The position numbers and the translations under genes were made by a program. The notes below the pieces were generated by a model. The model was not told the DNA's origin, ran no database searches, and saw only the letters and a list, made by a program, of their open reading frames with translations. A stretch of DNA of 36,734 nt from Lysobacteraceae bacterium (GTDB lineage: Bacteria > Pseudomonadota > Gammaproteobacteria > Xanthomonadales > Xanthomonadaceae): assembly GCA_031263725.1 (NCBI GenBank), contig JAISFF010000011.1, positions 1 to 36,734 on the forward strand, given 5' to 3'. Each line of letters starts with the position of its first letter. Position 1 is the first letter of the stretch. Of the stretch, positions 1 to 8,844 are shown piece by piece.

Positions 1-48
1 AAGGGAGCGAAGGGAGCGGACAAATTTGTATGTTCCCTTCGCTCCCTT
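1..48. repeat. 15-bp perfect inverted repeat (stem-loop)
   Basis: Positions 1-15 and 34-48 are exact reverse complements built on AAGGGAGCG, which is itself tandemly repeated in the left arm. The 18-nt loop contains the palindrome ACAAATTTGT (20-29). The structure lies beyond the broken integrase, at the window edge, and may continue further left. It has no T-run directly after it. It could be an island repeat or a protein-binding site; the function is not known. Confidence 0.7.
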
Positions 49-73
49 CGGTGTCCCGTTGCCCAGCCGTACT

Positions 74-104
74 GAACAAAATGCCCACTCTGTTGAGTGG
101 GCAT
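74..104 (-). terminator. Rho-independent terminator, minus strand
   Basis: ATGCCCACTC (81-90) and GAGTGGGCAT (95-104) form a perfect 10-bp stem with a 4-nt loop. Read on the minus strand it is followed by TTTTGTT (80-74). It lies just downstream of the truncated integrase, so it would now end that transcript. It was probably the terminator of a gene whose body has been lost. Confidence 0.8.
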
Positions 105-132
105 CGATGGGAAACTGGCCTTGTGTCCGGTT

Positions 133-1066
133 TCAGGTAGGAACAAGGGCATGAAGGCTCTGGAACAAGACATATCTGCCATGCCGCGTAAGGGCATGCA
201 GATCACGCAAGATCGTCATGGCATGCGATGACAACGGGACGATATGCGGCTCCCGCATCTTCATCTTTTCCGCCGGCAGGTTCCATTGCGCGTTATCGAA
301 ATCGATTTCTGTCCACTCCATGTGGCGCAGTTCACCCGGACGAACGAACAGCAGCGGGGCGCAATCGTATTGCGCAATACACAATATGACTGCCCGCATA
401 GCCCTCTATCGCTCGCAACAGTTCGCCAATGGACTGGGGATCGGTGATGGCGGCATGATGGCCAGCCATGGTCGGCGGCAATGCACCGCGCAGATCGGCA
501 GCCGGGTTGCGCTCGGCGCGCCCGGTTCTGACGGCATAGCGGAACACCTGCTGACAGTACTGCAAACAACGATGAGCCGACCCGACAGCGCCGCGACTCA
601 CGACACGATTGGCTGTGGCCAGCACGTCCTGTGCGGAAATGTCCGCGATGGGGGACGACCCAAGCCAAGGAAAGAGATCGTTTTCCAGACGAAGCATGAC
701 TCTGTCAGCATGGCTTTTGCTCCAGGCGACCGATTGCGTACCGAACCACTCGCGCGCGATCACCTCGAAGCTATTGACGAAGCGAGCCGCCCTGGCGGCC
801 TTACTGGCCTTGCGCTGCTGGCTAGGGTCGATGCCTGCGGCAAGCAGCTTGCGGGCTTCATCCCGCGCTGAGCGCGCTTCGGCCAAACTGACATCGGGAT
901 AGGGACCAAGAGAGAGACGCTTCTCCTTGCCGCCAAACCGATACTTCAAACGCCATCCTTTGCTACCCTTGGGAGAGACTTCCAAGTACATTCCTCCGCC
1001 GTCGAACAGACGCTGGGTCTTTTCGGATGGCTTGGTCTTGCGGATGGCGACATCGGTCAAAGGCAT
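133..1066 (-). pseudogene. Tyrosine-recombinase (P4-type) integrase, frameshifted and truncated
   Basis: The N-terminus (MPLTDVAIRKTKPSEK, followed by the GGGMYLEV and KEKRLSLGPYPDVSLAEAR stretches) is the arm-binding DUF4102 domain of P4-type phage and island integrases. It is followed by the SAM-like core-binding domain. The first reading frame ends at 332. The catalytic domain resumes in another frame (FVRPGELRHMEW..., with the first catalytic Arg), and one extra C after a TTG codon near 360 explains the switch. After GRYV the frame stops at 133, so the region with the remaining catalytic residues, including the nucleophilic Tyr, is missing. I chose ATG 1066 over the upstream GTG at 1075 because the related copy near 36173 keeps the ATG but not the GTG. 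It cannot make an active recombinase. Confidence 0.88.
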
Positions 1067-1074
1067 TGGGGGCA

Positions 1075-1140
1075 CCGACTCAAGGGCTCATGATTCTGCC
1101 CCCATATTTGCCCCCAATTGCCCCCGGATTGTAAGGACGC
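1075..1140 (-). other. Integrase upstream region with G-rich repeats; candidate attachment region
   Basis: On the minus strand, three GGGGGCA repeats sit upstream of the integrase start and are preceded by CTTACAATCC (1135-1126). The same layout occurs, inverted, at 36103-36172. In P4-like elements the attachment site and the integrase arm sites lie just upstream of int, so this is the probable border between island and chromosome. No tRNA gene is visible here, and the att core cannot be fixed from one side alone. Confidence 0.5.
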
Positions 1141-1228
1141 TCCTAGTACGAGGCTGGATGCCAAAAATGGTACAACTCATTGTAAGTATTGAAATAATGG
1201 ATTTTATTAGACTTTCTGGTGCTTCAAT

Positions 1229-2563
1229 ATGATGTCCATGATAGCTACCGAACCCGATCCGAACGAAAGCCCGACCCCATCCACCGAGACGGATGCCGGA
1301 ATCTCTCCGGACCCGCGGGCCGGGGTGGCCGTTTCCGAGCCTTCCGAAACCATCGATGCGGCCGACGCGGCCGACGCGGCGGCGGCATTCGCGCCCGAAA
1401 GCGCAACGGCGGAAGCATTGACCGACGCAGCGGTGGCGGAAAGCGCCGTGGCCGCACCACTGGCGGCAACATCGCCGGCCGCGGTGATTGCGCCACCCGC
1501 AGCCACGCCACCGAAACCGGCGGCCTCCGTCCCGTCCGCGGCCACACCGCCACCGGCGGCAACGGCACGCACGCATTATGCAGAACCTGAACCGCCCGCC
1601 AAGCGCGACGGCGGCGGGCTGCGCATCATCGTCATCAGAGCCGTGCTGATTCTGGTCGCCCTGGGCGTGACCGGATGGCAAGGCTGGCAGACCTGGCAAT
1701 CGTTCATTATCCGCAGCCAGACGCGCGAAGCCGCGCTGGAGCGGCAGCTCGGCACGCTGGGCGAGCGCCTGGATACCGTTCACGGCGATTTGCGCCAGCA
1801 AAGCCAGCGCATCCAGGACGCGACCAACAACAACCATATCCTGCGCGAGGAATTGCTCGATCTGGGCCAGCGCAGCGTGCTGCTGGAAGAGAACATCGCC
1901 AAGCTGACCGAGGCCACCCGGCATAACGCCGAGAACGCGCAGTTGAGCGAGGTCGAACTGCTGCTGACCTTCGGCGCCGAACGCCTCAACGTCGCCGGCG
2001 ATGCCGAAGGCGCCCGCCGCGTCTACGCGCTGGCCGCCGAAGTGCTCAACGAAACCGCGAGCTCCCGGCAGCTCCTGGACCTGCGTCAGACCCTGGTGCA
2101 GGAGCGTGCCACGCTGGACGCGCTCGGCCCCGGCCCGCAGGCGCTGATACAGGCCCGGCTGACCGGATTCGCCGATTCACTGGCCACATTGCCGGCCGAA
2201 TCGCCGGCGCCGGAATCGCGCCCGGCCTGGCAGCGCTGGCTGGCTCCGCTGATCGACATACGCCCCGCGCAATCGCATGTGCTGCTCGCACCCGCCGATC
2301 GCCGTTCCGCCGATGCGGCGCTGCAGATCGAGCTGGGACTGGCGCGCGCAGCGCTGGAACGCGGCGATCGCGACAGCTTCCAGCAGACGATCGGGCGCAT
2401 CGAATCCTGGCTGACCCGGCTGTGGCCGGACTCGCCGGCCCTGCAGCAACGACGCTCGGAACTGGACGCATTGCGGCAAGCGCCGCTGCGCCCCGAGCTG
2501 CCTGCCCTCGGCACGACACTGCAACAGTTGCGCGCGATGCGTGACCAAGGAGATACGCCATGA
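1229..2563 (+). CDS. hemX: HemX, membrane-anchored uroporphyrinogen-III methyltransferase-like protein
   Basis: This 444-residue protein has an Ala/Pro-rich low-complexity N-terminus (about 1-129), one transmembrane helix (about 130-152), and a helical, coiled-coil-prone periplasmic part. That is the architecture of HemX (DUF513), which usually lies between hemD and hemY in gammaproteobacteria. Despite the family name, these proteins lack the SAM-dependent methyltransferase domain, and their exact role in haem synthesis is unsettled. The stop overlaps the hemY start (ATGA), so the pair is translationally coupled. No good Shine-Dalgarno precedes the start; ATG 1229, 1232 and 1238 are all possible. 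No hemC or hemD lies upstream: the island remnant begins about 90 bp away. Confidence 0.85.
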   Translation: MMSMIATEPDPNESPTPSTETDAGISPDPRAGVAVSEPSETIDAADAADAAAAFAPESATAEALTDAAVAESAVAAPLAATSPAAVIAPPAATPPKPAASVPSAATPPPAATARTHYAEPEPPAKRDGGGLRIIVIRAVLILVALGVTGWQGWQTWQSFIIRSQTREAALERQLGTLGERLDTVHGDLRQQSQRIQDATNNNHILREELLDLGQRSVLLEENIAKLTEATRHNAENAQLSEVELLLTFGAERLNVAGDAEGARRVYALAAEVLNETASSRQLLDLRQTLVQERATLDALGPGPQALIQARLTGFADSLATLPAESPAPESRPAWQRWLAPLIDIRPAQSHVLLAPADRRSADAALQIELGLARAALERGDRDSFQQTIGRIESWLTRLWPDSPALQQRRSELDALRQAPLRPELPALGTTLQQLRAMRDQGDTP

Positions 2564-3819
2564 AAGCGCTTCGCATCACCATCGTTCTGCTGCTGATCGT
2601 TGCCAGCGCGATCGGCGGATACTGGCTGTCGCAGCAGGATGCGCAATTCGGGCAGGTCTTCATCCGTGTCGCCGGCCAGGATATCAACACCTCGCTGCCG
2701 AAACTCGGGCTGCTGATACTGATCATGGCGCTGCTGCTGTTCGCGTTGTGGAAACTGCTGTGTCTTCCGTTCCGCGCGTGGAGCGGTTACCGCCGCCGCA
2801 AGGGCTGGGAGCGTCTGAGCGACGGTCTGGCCGCATTGAACCAGGGCCAGTGGGCGCGCGCCGAAAAGCTGTTGAACGCCACCGCAAAAGATCCGATCGT
2901 CGGCGGCATCGCCCTGGCCGGCGCGGTGCGCGCCGCGGATGCGCGCGGCGACGACAACGCGGCGCAAAAGTATCTGCAGGCGCTGGAGAAACGCGACCCG
3001 AACGCGCAGGCGCTGCTGCAGGCCGAACGGCTGATTGCGCGGCGGCATCCGGAGTCGGCGCTGGACCTGCTGGACGCCGCCGCGCAGCCGCTGCCGCCAC
3101 GCGGCCTGTGGCTGCGGATACAGGCACTGGAAGCCGATGGCCGTTCGGCCGAGGCCTATGGCCAGTTGGGCGCGCTGAAGCGGACCGGGGTGTTGACAGC
3201 CGCCGGACTGAACACGCTGGAACCCCGCCTGGCGGCGCAATCGCTGCGGGAAGCCGCCGACACCCACCTGCTGGCCGAATGCTGGGAGAGTCTGTCCAGG
3301 CCGCTGCGCGCCAATCCGCAAGTGGTCGCCGTCTACGCCGAACGCGCCGCCGCGCTGGGCTGGAACGATGCCACCTTGCGCAGCCTGGAAAAAGCCCTGG
3401 ATTCGAACTGGGACGAATCACTGATCGCGCTTTATGGCCGCCTGCCGATCGATCATCTGGACTCGCGCCGCGCCAGCGCCCAGCGTTGGCTGAAGAGCCA
3501 TTCCGACAGCCCCGCCCTGCTGCTGACGCTGGGTCGTCTGGCCGGTCTGCAGGAGCAATGGGAACAATCGCGCGAATTCCTGCGGCGCGCGCTGGAGCTG
3601 GGCGCCGGTGCCGAGGCCTGGGAAGAACTCGGCGACGGATTCAATGCCACGCACGATGATGCCAGCGCGCGCCGCTGCTATTTCAATGCGCTCAAGGTCC
3701 TACGCGGAGGCAAGATCAAGCTGTCCTGGCAGCAGGATCTGCGCGAAATCACCGTTGCCGACAATACCGAAGTCACCGAGACGCGCAACGAACACGGATT
3801 CCCGCAGTTGCCGGGCTGA
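2560..3819 (+). CDS. hemY: HemY-type membrane protein with TPR-like repeats
   Basis: This 419-residue protein has two N-terminal transmembrane helices (about 5-24 and 49-68), followed by a long Ala/Leu-rich helical domain. The spacing, such as the conserved LGRLAGLQEQWEQSREFL stretch near 325, resembles tetratricopeptide repeats. This matches proteobacterial HemY (HemY_N plus TPR), which is unrelated to protoporphyrinogen oxidase HemY of Bacillus. It is co-transcribed with hemX through a 4-base overlap and followed by a hairpin terminator. It is an inner-membrane protein linked to tetrapyrrole synthesis by genetic context; the biochemical role is not established. Confidence 0.87.
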   Translation: MKALRITIVLLLIVASAIGGYWLSQQDAQFGQVFIRVAGQDINTSLPKLGLLILIMALLLFALWKLLCLPFRAWSGYRRRKGWERLSDGLAALNQGQWARAEKLLNATAKDPIVGGIALAGAVRAADARGDDNAAQKYLQALEKRDPNAQALLQAERLIARRHPESALDLLDAAAQPLPPRGLWLRIQALEADGRSAEAYGQLGALKRTGVLTAAGLNTLEPRLAAQSLREAADTHLLAECWESLSRPLRANPQVVAVYAERAAALGWNDATLRSLEKALDSNWDESLIALYGRLPIDHLDSRRASAQRWLKSHSDSPALLLTLGRLAGLQEQWEQSREFLRRALELGAGAEAWEELGDGFNATHDDASARRCYFNALKVLRGGKIKLSWQQDLREITVADNTEVTETRNEHGFPQLPG

Positions 3820-3850
3820 TCCGGGGAAATCCCGGACCTGCGCGTCGAAG

Positions 3851-3880
3851 ACCCGGAGCCAGTACGACTCCGGGTTTCTC
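3851..3880 (+). terminator. Probable terminator after hemXY
   Basis: ACCCGGAG (3851-3858) and CTCCGGGT (3869-3876) form a perfect 8-bp stem with a 10-nt loop, followed by TTCTC. It sits 31 bp after the hemY stop. The U-run is short, so efficiency is uncertain. Confidence 0.6.
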
Positions 3881-4088
3881 ATGGAACGACCAGCCCCGGC
3901 ACGACGGTTGCGACGGATGCCCCATTGCGGCCCGCTTTCCGTTCCCCCGGCCGCCATGCCGGAGGCGTATCATGACGCCGACGCCGGATGCGTCCTGTCC
4001 GCTTCCGCGCAAAACGCCGGCCGATGCCGCACGGCATCCGGCGATGATGGCCGGGCCTGACTGAAGTTGAAGTTGAGGAATCCCCGAA

Positions 4089-4904
4089 ATGAGCACTTCG
4101 ATCTATCAGGAAGGTTATGTACTGGCCGCGGTGGACGACTCGCCCTATGCCGAAAGTGTCGCCGGCTATGCGGGCTGGGCGGCATCGCGACTGCACGCCC
4201 CCTTGCAACTGCTGCATACGCTCAACCCCGACAGTGTCGGCACCAATCGTGATCTTTCCGGCAACCCCATCGACTGCCCCGCGAGCGATACAGGCCTCGC
4301 CCTGCTGGAACGGTTGCGCGGCAACGCCAGGAAACTGTACGGAATCGAGGCCGGCACCACGCAGCATTACGGCACTTTGCTGGATACGCTGCAGGCGCTG
4401 GAGCCGCAGATGCGGCTATTGGCCATCGGCAAGCGCGGTGAAGACAGCAACCCCAGCGACCATCAACTCGGCAGCAATCTGGAACGCATCATTCGCGCCG
4501 TGCGCCGGCCGGTGCTGGTCACTTCCGGGCCGCTATTGCCGGTCCGGCGCTTCCTGATCGCTTACGACGGCGGCAGCGCCGGCCAGCAATGCCTCGACGG
4601 CGTCTGCGCCGGCGCCTTCTTCGAGGGCATGGAGTGCCATCTGCTGATGGCCACCGAACCCAGCAACAAGCATCAGGCGCAACTGGAGAAGGCGGCGAAC
4701 CGCCTGCGCCAGGCCGGATTCGAGCCCAGTACCGAAATCATCTGCGGCGCGCCCGAGGTCGTCATCGCCCAGCACATCAACTCGCGCGAGATCGACATGC
4801 TGGTCATGGGTTCATACGGACATTCGCGGATCCGCAATCTGTTCGTCGGCAGCACCACCACTCATGTGCTGCTGAACTGCCCGAAGCCGGTGCTGATGCT
4901 CTGA
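4089..4904 (+). CDS. Tandem universal stress protein (two UspA domains)
   Basis: This 271-residue protein has two UspA folds: about 10-145 and 152-271. The second ends with GSYGHSRIRNLFVGSTT, the G-x2-G-x9-G-S/T phosphate-binding signature of ATP-binding Usp proteins. The first has a degenerate version (GKRGEDSN...GSNLERI). Tandem Usp proteins of this size resemble UspE and are cytosolic stress or redox-linked factors. A TGAGGAA ribosome-binding site lies 7 bases before ATG 4089. The gene stands alone between hemXY and the convergent speE. The 269-bp upstream gap holds the hemXY terminator but no promoter I would assign. Confidence 0.88.
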   Translation: MSTSIYQEGYVLAAVDDSPYAESVAGYAGWAASRLHAPLQLLHTLNPDSVGTNRDLSGNPIDCPASDTGLALLERLRGNARKLYGIEAGTTQHYGTLLDTLQALEPQMRLLAIGKRGEDSNPSDHQLGSNLERIIRAVRRPVLVTSGPLLPVRRFLIAYDGGSAGQQCLDGVCAGAFFEGMECHLLMATEPSNKHQAQLEKAANRLRQAGFEPSTEIICGAPEVVIAQHINSREIDMLVMGSYGHSRIRNLFVGSTTTHVLLNCPKPVLML

Positions 4905-4952
4905 GCGGATCGTCCACCGCCACGGCGGCCGTGGGCATAGCGCGCGCTTGCG

Positions 4953-5801
4953 TCAGCCCAGCGCCTTGGCCATGAACGGCGGCATGACCAGCAATCCCTG
5001 GTGCAGGGCTTCGGTGTAATACTGCGTCTCGAACGGACGCGCCGCCGCATCCTCGCGCCGGAACCCGAAACCGCCCTGCTTGCGCGCCATGGTGACGCTC
5101 CACCAGCCGGTGGGATAGCACGGCTGCGGGAACGGCAGGGTCCAGAAACCGGAAAACCCGGCTTTGCCCATTTCCATGCGCATCGCCTGGATCAGGCCGA
5201 GTTGCGCCAGCGGCGATTCGGACTGCTGCACCAGGATGCCGTCGTCCTTCAGCGCACGATGGCAGGATTCGTAGAATGCCTTGTTGAACAGGCCTTCGGC
5301 CGGACCGACCGGATCGGTCGAATCCACGATCGCCACATCGATGCTGCCCGGCGCGCAATTCCTCATGTAGGCCACGCCGTCATCGAACAGCAGCTTCGCG
5401 CGCGGATCGGCATTGCTCTGGCACAGCTCGGGGAAGTATTTCTCCGCCATCCGCGTGACCTGCTCGTCGATGTCGCACTGCGTGGCGCTCTCGACACCGG
5501 GATGCCGCAACACCTCGCGCAGCGTGCCGCAATCGCCGCCGCCGATGATGACCACGCGCTTCGGCGCCGGATGCGTGAACAGCGCTGGATGCGCGATCAT
5601 TTCGTGATACAGGAAATTGTCGCGCGAGGTCAGCATCACCGCGCCATCGATCAGCATCAGATTGCCCCAGTCCGTGGTCTGGTAGATCTCGATCCGCTGG
5701 AACGGCGACTGTACTTCGTCGAGTTTGTCGCTGACGCGGTAGCCCACCGCCGATCCGGTGGTTTCGAAGCGTTCGATGTACCAGTTGTCCTGAGTCGCCA
5801 T
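4953..5801 (-). CDS. speE: Spermidine synthase
   Basis: This 282-residue cytosolic aminopropyltransferase would transfer the aminopropyl group of decarboxylated SAM to putrescine. It carries the nucleotide-binding loop GGGDCG (87-92), the catalytic stretch IVDSTDPVGPAEGLF, QSESP, and the PTGWWS motif of the PAPT family. The frame is open upstream, but ATG 5801 starts the conserved N-terminus and fits the family length. It is divergent from speA with 183 bp between the starts, so the two steps of agmatine/putrescine to spermidine synthesis share one control region. GGGDCG is a minor variant of the usual GGGDGG. Confidence 0.92.
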   Translation of the reverse strand: MATQDNWYIERFETTGSAVGYRVSDKLDEVQSPFQRIEIYQTTDWGNLMLIDGAVMLTSRDNFLYHEMIAHPALFTHPAPKRVVIIGGGDCGTLREVLRHPGVESATQCDIDEQVTRMAEKYFPELCQSNADPRAKLLFDDGVAYMRNCAPGSIDVAIVDSTDPVGPAEGLFNKAFYESCHRALKDDGILVQQSESPLAQLGLIQAMRMEMGKAGFSGFWTLPFPQPCYPTGWWSVTMARKQGGFGFRREDAAARPFETQYYTEALHQGLLVMPPFMAKALG

Positions 5802-5832
5802 GTCAGCGTCCGATCCTGAGAGGGAGGCGCAT

Positions 5833-5838
5833 ATTGTA
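5833..5838 (-). promoter_or_regulatory. Candidate -10 box for speE
   Basis: The minus strand reads TACAAT here, 32 bp upstream of the speE start, in the speE-speA divergent gap. No convincing -35 hexamer sits 16-18 bp further up, so this is only a candidate. Confidence 0.3.
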
Positions 5839-5984
5839 CCCCGCCCCGAAACCCGCGGCCGGTGGCATATGTTCATGCTTCTTTCCGCGCCCATTGGCAT
5901 GCCGGCGACTCGCGCTCGCCGCTGGCGCCGCCGCGGTGACGATAGAATGCGCACTGTTTATTCCCGAGACGGACAAGACTGGCG

Positions 5985-7874
5985 ATGAGCGATTGGTCGA
6001 TCGAAAAAGCCCGCAAGACCTGGTCCATCCCGCACTGGTCGGGCGGATACTTCGACATCGACGCCCGGGGCCAAATGCAGGCATTGCCGCAAGGGCCACG
6101 GGGTCCGGGTTTCGCATTGGGCGGAATCGTCGACCGGGCGCGGTCGCAGGGCGCGAAGCTGCCGCTGCTGGTGCGCTTTCCCGACATCCTGGCACAGCGC
6201 CTGCAACGTCTGCAGAGCGCCTTCGCGCAAGCCATGAGCGATTGGGAATACGCCGGCGGCTACATGCCCGTCTATCCGATCAAGGTGAACCAGCATCGCG
6301 GCGTCGCCGGGACGCTGGCTGCCATCGGTGGCGAAGGCTTCGGCCTCGAAGCGGGCAGCAAGCCGGAACTGATGGCGGTACTGGCCCTGTCGCAGCCGGG
6401 CGGCGTCATCGTCTGCAACGGCTACAAGGATCGCGAATACATCCGCCTCGCGCTGATCGGCCGCAAACTGGGCCTGCAGACCTGGATCGTGATCGAGAAG
6501 CCCTCGGAACTGGCGCTGGTGATGGAGGAAGCCGCCGCGCTCGGCGTCAGGCCCGGTCTCGGCGTGCGCATGCGGCTGGCATCGCTGGGCGCCGGCAAGT
6601 GGCAGAACAGCGGCGGCGACAAGGCCAAGTTCGGACTCGGTCCGAGGCAACTGCTGGACCTGTGGAAACGGCTGCGCGAAGCCGGCATGGAAGACACCTT
6701 GGGCCTGCTGCACTTCCATATGGGCTCGCAGATATCGAACGTGCGCGACATCGCCAACGGCATGCGCGAGGCCGCGCGCTATTTCGTCGAGCTATCCAAG
6801 CTCGGCGCCAAGCTTCGGTACATGGATGTCGGCGGCGGCCTGGGCATCGATTACGAAGGCACCCGTTCGCGCAGCTACTGCTCGATCAACTACGGCATCG
6901 ACCAATACGCCGGCACCATCGTGCAGGCGATGGCCGAAGCCTGCGCACAACATCGGTTGAGCGCGCCGCGCATCATCACCGAATGCGGCCGCGCGATGAC
7001 CGCGCATCATGCCGTGCTGATCGCCAATGTCTCCGAAGTGGAAACCGCGCCCGAGGGCCGCGTTCCGCCGCTGGCCGAGGACGAGCCGCCGGCGATCCGG
7101 CACCTGCGCGAAGTGCATGACGAACTCGACTCGCGACCGCCGATCGAGCTGTTCCACGAGGCCCAGCATTTTCATGCCGAAGGCTTGGCCAGTTATGCGC
7201 TGGGGCAGATCGATCTGCCCCAGCGTGCGCGTATCGACGACCTGTACTACGCCATCCTGCACGGCGTTCGCGCTCGCCTGAGCGGCCAGGAACGCAGCCA
7301 CCGCCCCGTACTGGACGAACTCGACGAACGCCTGGTGGACAAGTACTTCGTCAATTTCAGCGTGTTCGAATCCGTTCCCGACATCTGGGCGATCGATCAG
7401 GTCTTCCCCATCGTGCCGATAGAGCGGCTGGACCAGCGCCCGGAAAGACATGGCGTCGTCGCCGACATGACCTGCGATTCAGACGGCATGGTAAAGACCT
7501 ATGTCGACAGCGAAGGACTGGACACCTCGCTGCCGCTGCACGCGCTGCGGCCGGGCGAGACGTACCGGATCGGTTTCTTCCTGGTCGGCGCCTATCAGGA
7601 AACCCTGGGCGACATCCACAATCTGTTCGGCGACACCGATGCGGTCGAAGTCCGCGTCGATGGCGACGGCTACCGTCTGGCGCAGCAACGCCGTGGCGAC
7701 ACCACCGATGTGATGCTCGACTATGTCGGCTATCGCCTGGACAACCTGCGCGCCAGCTACGACCAGCGCATCGCCGGAGCCGGGTTGTCGGCGGACGAAG
7801 CGGCACGCCTGCGCGACGAACTGGAAACCGGCCTGACCGGCTATACCTATCTGCAGGACGGACCGCCGGCCTAA
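5985..7874 (+). CDS. speA: Biosynthetic arginine decarboxylase
   Basis: This 629-residue PLP-dependent enzyme (fold type III) would convert arginine to agmatine in polyamine synthesis. The PLP-lysine motif YPIKVNQH places the Schiff-base Lys at residue 100. DVGGGLGIDYEGTRS and ITECGRAMTAHHA are the conserved barrel motifs. FESVPDIWAIDQVFPIVPI and the catalytic-Cys motif ADMTCDSDG lie in the C-terminal domain. The length matches E. coli SpeA. It is divergent from speE. An agmatine deiminase or ureohydrolase for the next step is not in the window. Confidence 0.95.
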   Translation: MSDWSIEKARKTWSIPHWSGGYFDIDARGQMQALPQGPRGPGFALGGIVDRARSQGAKLPLLVRFPDILAQRLQRLQSAFAQAMSDWEYAGGYMPVYPIKVNQHRGVAGTLAAIGGEGFGLEAGSKPELMAVLALSQPGGVIVCNGYKDREYIRLALIGRKLGLQTWIVIEKPSELALVMEEAAALGVRPGLGVRMRLASLGAGKWQNSGGDKAKFGLGPRQLLDLWKRLREAGMEDTLGLLHFHMGSQISNVRDIANGMREAARYFVELSKLGAKLRYMDVGGGLGIDYEGTRSRSYCSINYGIDQYAGTIVQAMAEACAQHRLSAPRIITECGRAMTAHHAVLIANVSEVETAPEGRVPPLAEDEPPAIRHLREVHDELDSRPPIELFHEAQHFHAEGLASYALGQIDLPQRARIDDLYYAILHGVRARLSGQERSHRPVLDELDERLVDKYFVNFSVFESVPDIWAIDQVFPIVPIERLDQRPERHGVVADMTCDSDGMVKTYVDSEGLDTSLPLHALRPGETYRIGFFLVGAYQETLGDIHNLFGDTDAVEVRVDGDGYRLAQQRRGDTTDVMLDYVGYRLDNLRASYDQRIAGAGLSADEAARLRDELETGLTGYTYLQDGPPA

Positions 7875-7888
7875 GACGGGATACACCC

Positions 7889-7957
7889 GCCGGATCGTGC
7901 GGGATCGGCGCGCGGCGTTTTTTTGTATGCCTGCGCAACGGTCCCGCACGATCCGGC
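7889..7957. repeat. 16-bp perfect inverted repeat between convergent speA and hdeD-like gene
   Basis: GCCGGATCGTGCGGGA (7889-7904) and TCCCGCACGATCCGGC (7942-7957) are exact reverse complements separated by 37 nt. The loop holds a GC-rich stretch followed by T7 (7918-7924), which could act as the U-tract of a smaller terminator for speA. The outer arms could fold in transcripts of either strand and so protect both convergent mRNAs. A mobile REP-like repeat is the alternative. Confidence 0.75.
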
Positions 7958-7977
7958 ACCTTGTCCAGGCAAAAGCA

Positions 7978-8523
7978 TCAGGCACGCAGCTTGCGCAGCC
8001 TGAATCCGGCCATGACCTGCAGCACGCCGCAGATCAGCACCAGTACGCCGACCCAGACCGTCATCACGATCAGGCCCGAGTCCGGCCATATCGCGAACAG
8101 GATGCCCAACAGCAGAATCAGCACCCCACTGAGGATGATCAGCCATTCGCCGCGGATCGCCTTGCGGATCTGGATCGCGACAATGATGCGGTAGATGCCC
8201 GCGATCACCAGCCAGGCCGCCAGGAAAATCACCATCACCGTCGCCATCGCGGCGGGGTTGAGCATGGCGATGATGCCGAACAGGATCGAGGTGATGGCAT
8301 AGAAGGTCAGCCAGCCCTTGAAGATGGTGCTGCTCTTGTCGAACAGGGCGAACAGGCTGACCAGTCCTTCGACCAGCGCCAGCAGGCCGATCGCGAACAC
8401 CATGCTCCAGGCCGCCAGCAGCGGCGCGAACACCGCCACGATGCCGAACAGGATCGCGATCACGCCGTAGAACACCGGCACCCACCAGCTACGTGCCAAT
8501 TCCGCAAAGGGGTTGTTGTTCAT
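7978..8523 (-). CDS. HdeD family (DUF308) six-helix membrane protein
   Basis: This 181-residue protein is almost entirely hydrophobic, with about six predicted transmembrane helices arranged as three repeated hairpins. Each repeat has a phrase of the type ILFGIIAxLNPA, as in DUF308/HdeD proteins. E. coli HdeD contributes to acid resistance at high cell density; the role here is inferred only by family. AAGGAAG precedes the ATG by 7 bases and supports the start. It is convergent with speA and separately transcribed from the AAA ATPase gene upstream. Confidence 0.85.
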   Translation of the reverse strand: MNNNPFAELARSWWVPVFYGVIAILFGIVAVFAPLLAAWSMVFAIGLLALVEGLVSLFALFDKSSTIFKGWLTFYAITSILFGIIAMLNPAAMATVMVIFLAAWLVIAGIYRIIVAIQIRKAIRGEWLIILSGVLILLLGILFAIWPDSGLIVMTVWVGVLVLICGVLQVMAGFRLRKLRA

Positions 8524-8844
8524 TGGAAGACTTCCTTTACCAAGGGGGTTGGACAGGAGAGTTGCTCTATTTTTGATCTTCGGTGGCGGTCAATCGCCCT
8601 GCGCCGGCTTGCCCGGCCGTTCGGACCCGGCGCTTGTTCTGGACGGGGGGATATACCGTACCAGCGGGTTCAACCATGCGCCGGAACGCCTGAATGCGAT
8701 ATCACACAACCGCCGGTCATCCGGCCGACCGGATCGGTTCGAGAGCGGATGCCGCACGCGTCAGCCATGCGGGCGCGAACGGCGATGGCCGGACACCAAG
8801 GAAAACCCGGTCCAGCGGGAACCGGGACACGACAGGATGCCGTA
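8524..8844. other. 321-bp intergenic region
   Basis: It lies between two minus-strand genes. Apart from the ATPase terminator at 8800-8826 and the Shine-Dalgarno of the HdeD-like gene, I see no conserved ORF, tRNA or repeat. The promoter of the HdeD-like gene should be here but shows no clear hexamers. Confidence 0.5.
8800..8826 (-). terminator. Terminator after the AAA ATPase gene
   Basis: On the minus strand CCCGGT (8826-8821), a 9-nt loop and ACCGGG (8811-8806) are followed by TTTTCC. It lies 19 bp past the ATPase stop. Confidence 0.65.

Noticed and set aside
2086-3321. A 411-codon antisense frame across hemX-hemY
   Set aside because: Its composition is that of a shadow frame and hemX/hemY are supported by architecture and coupling.
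4918-4932. CCACGG-CGG-CCGTGG hairpin between usp and speE
   Set aside because: A 6-bp stem with a 3-nt loop but no T-run on either strand, so a terminator call is not justified.
5834-7120. Long plus-strand frame overlapping the start of speA
   Set aside because: It is Arg-rich and has no motif; the speA frame holds all the family motifs over the same DNA.
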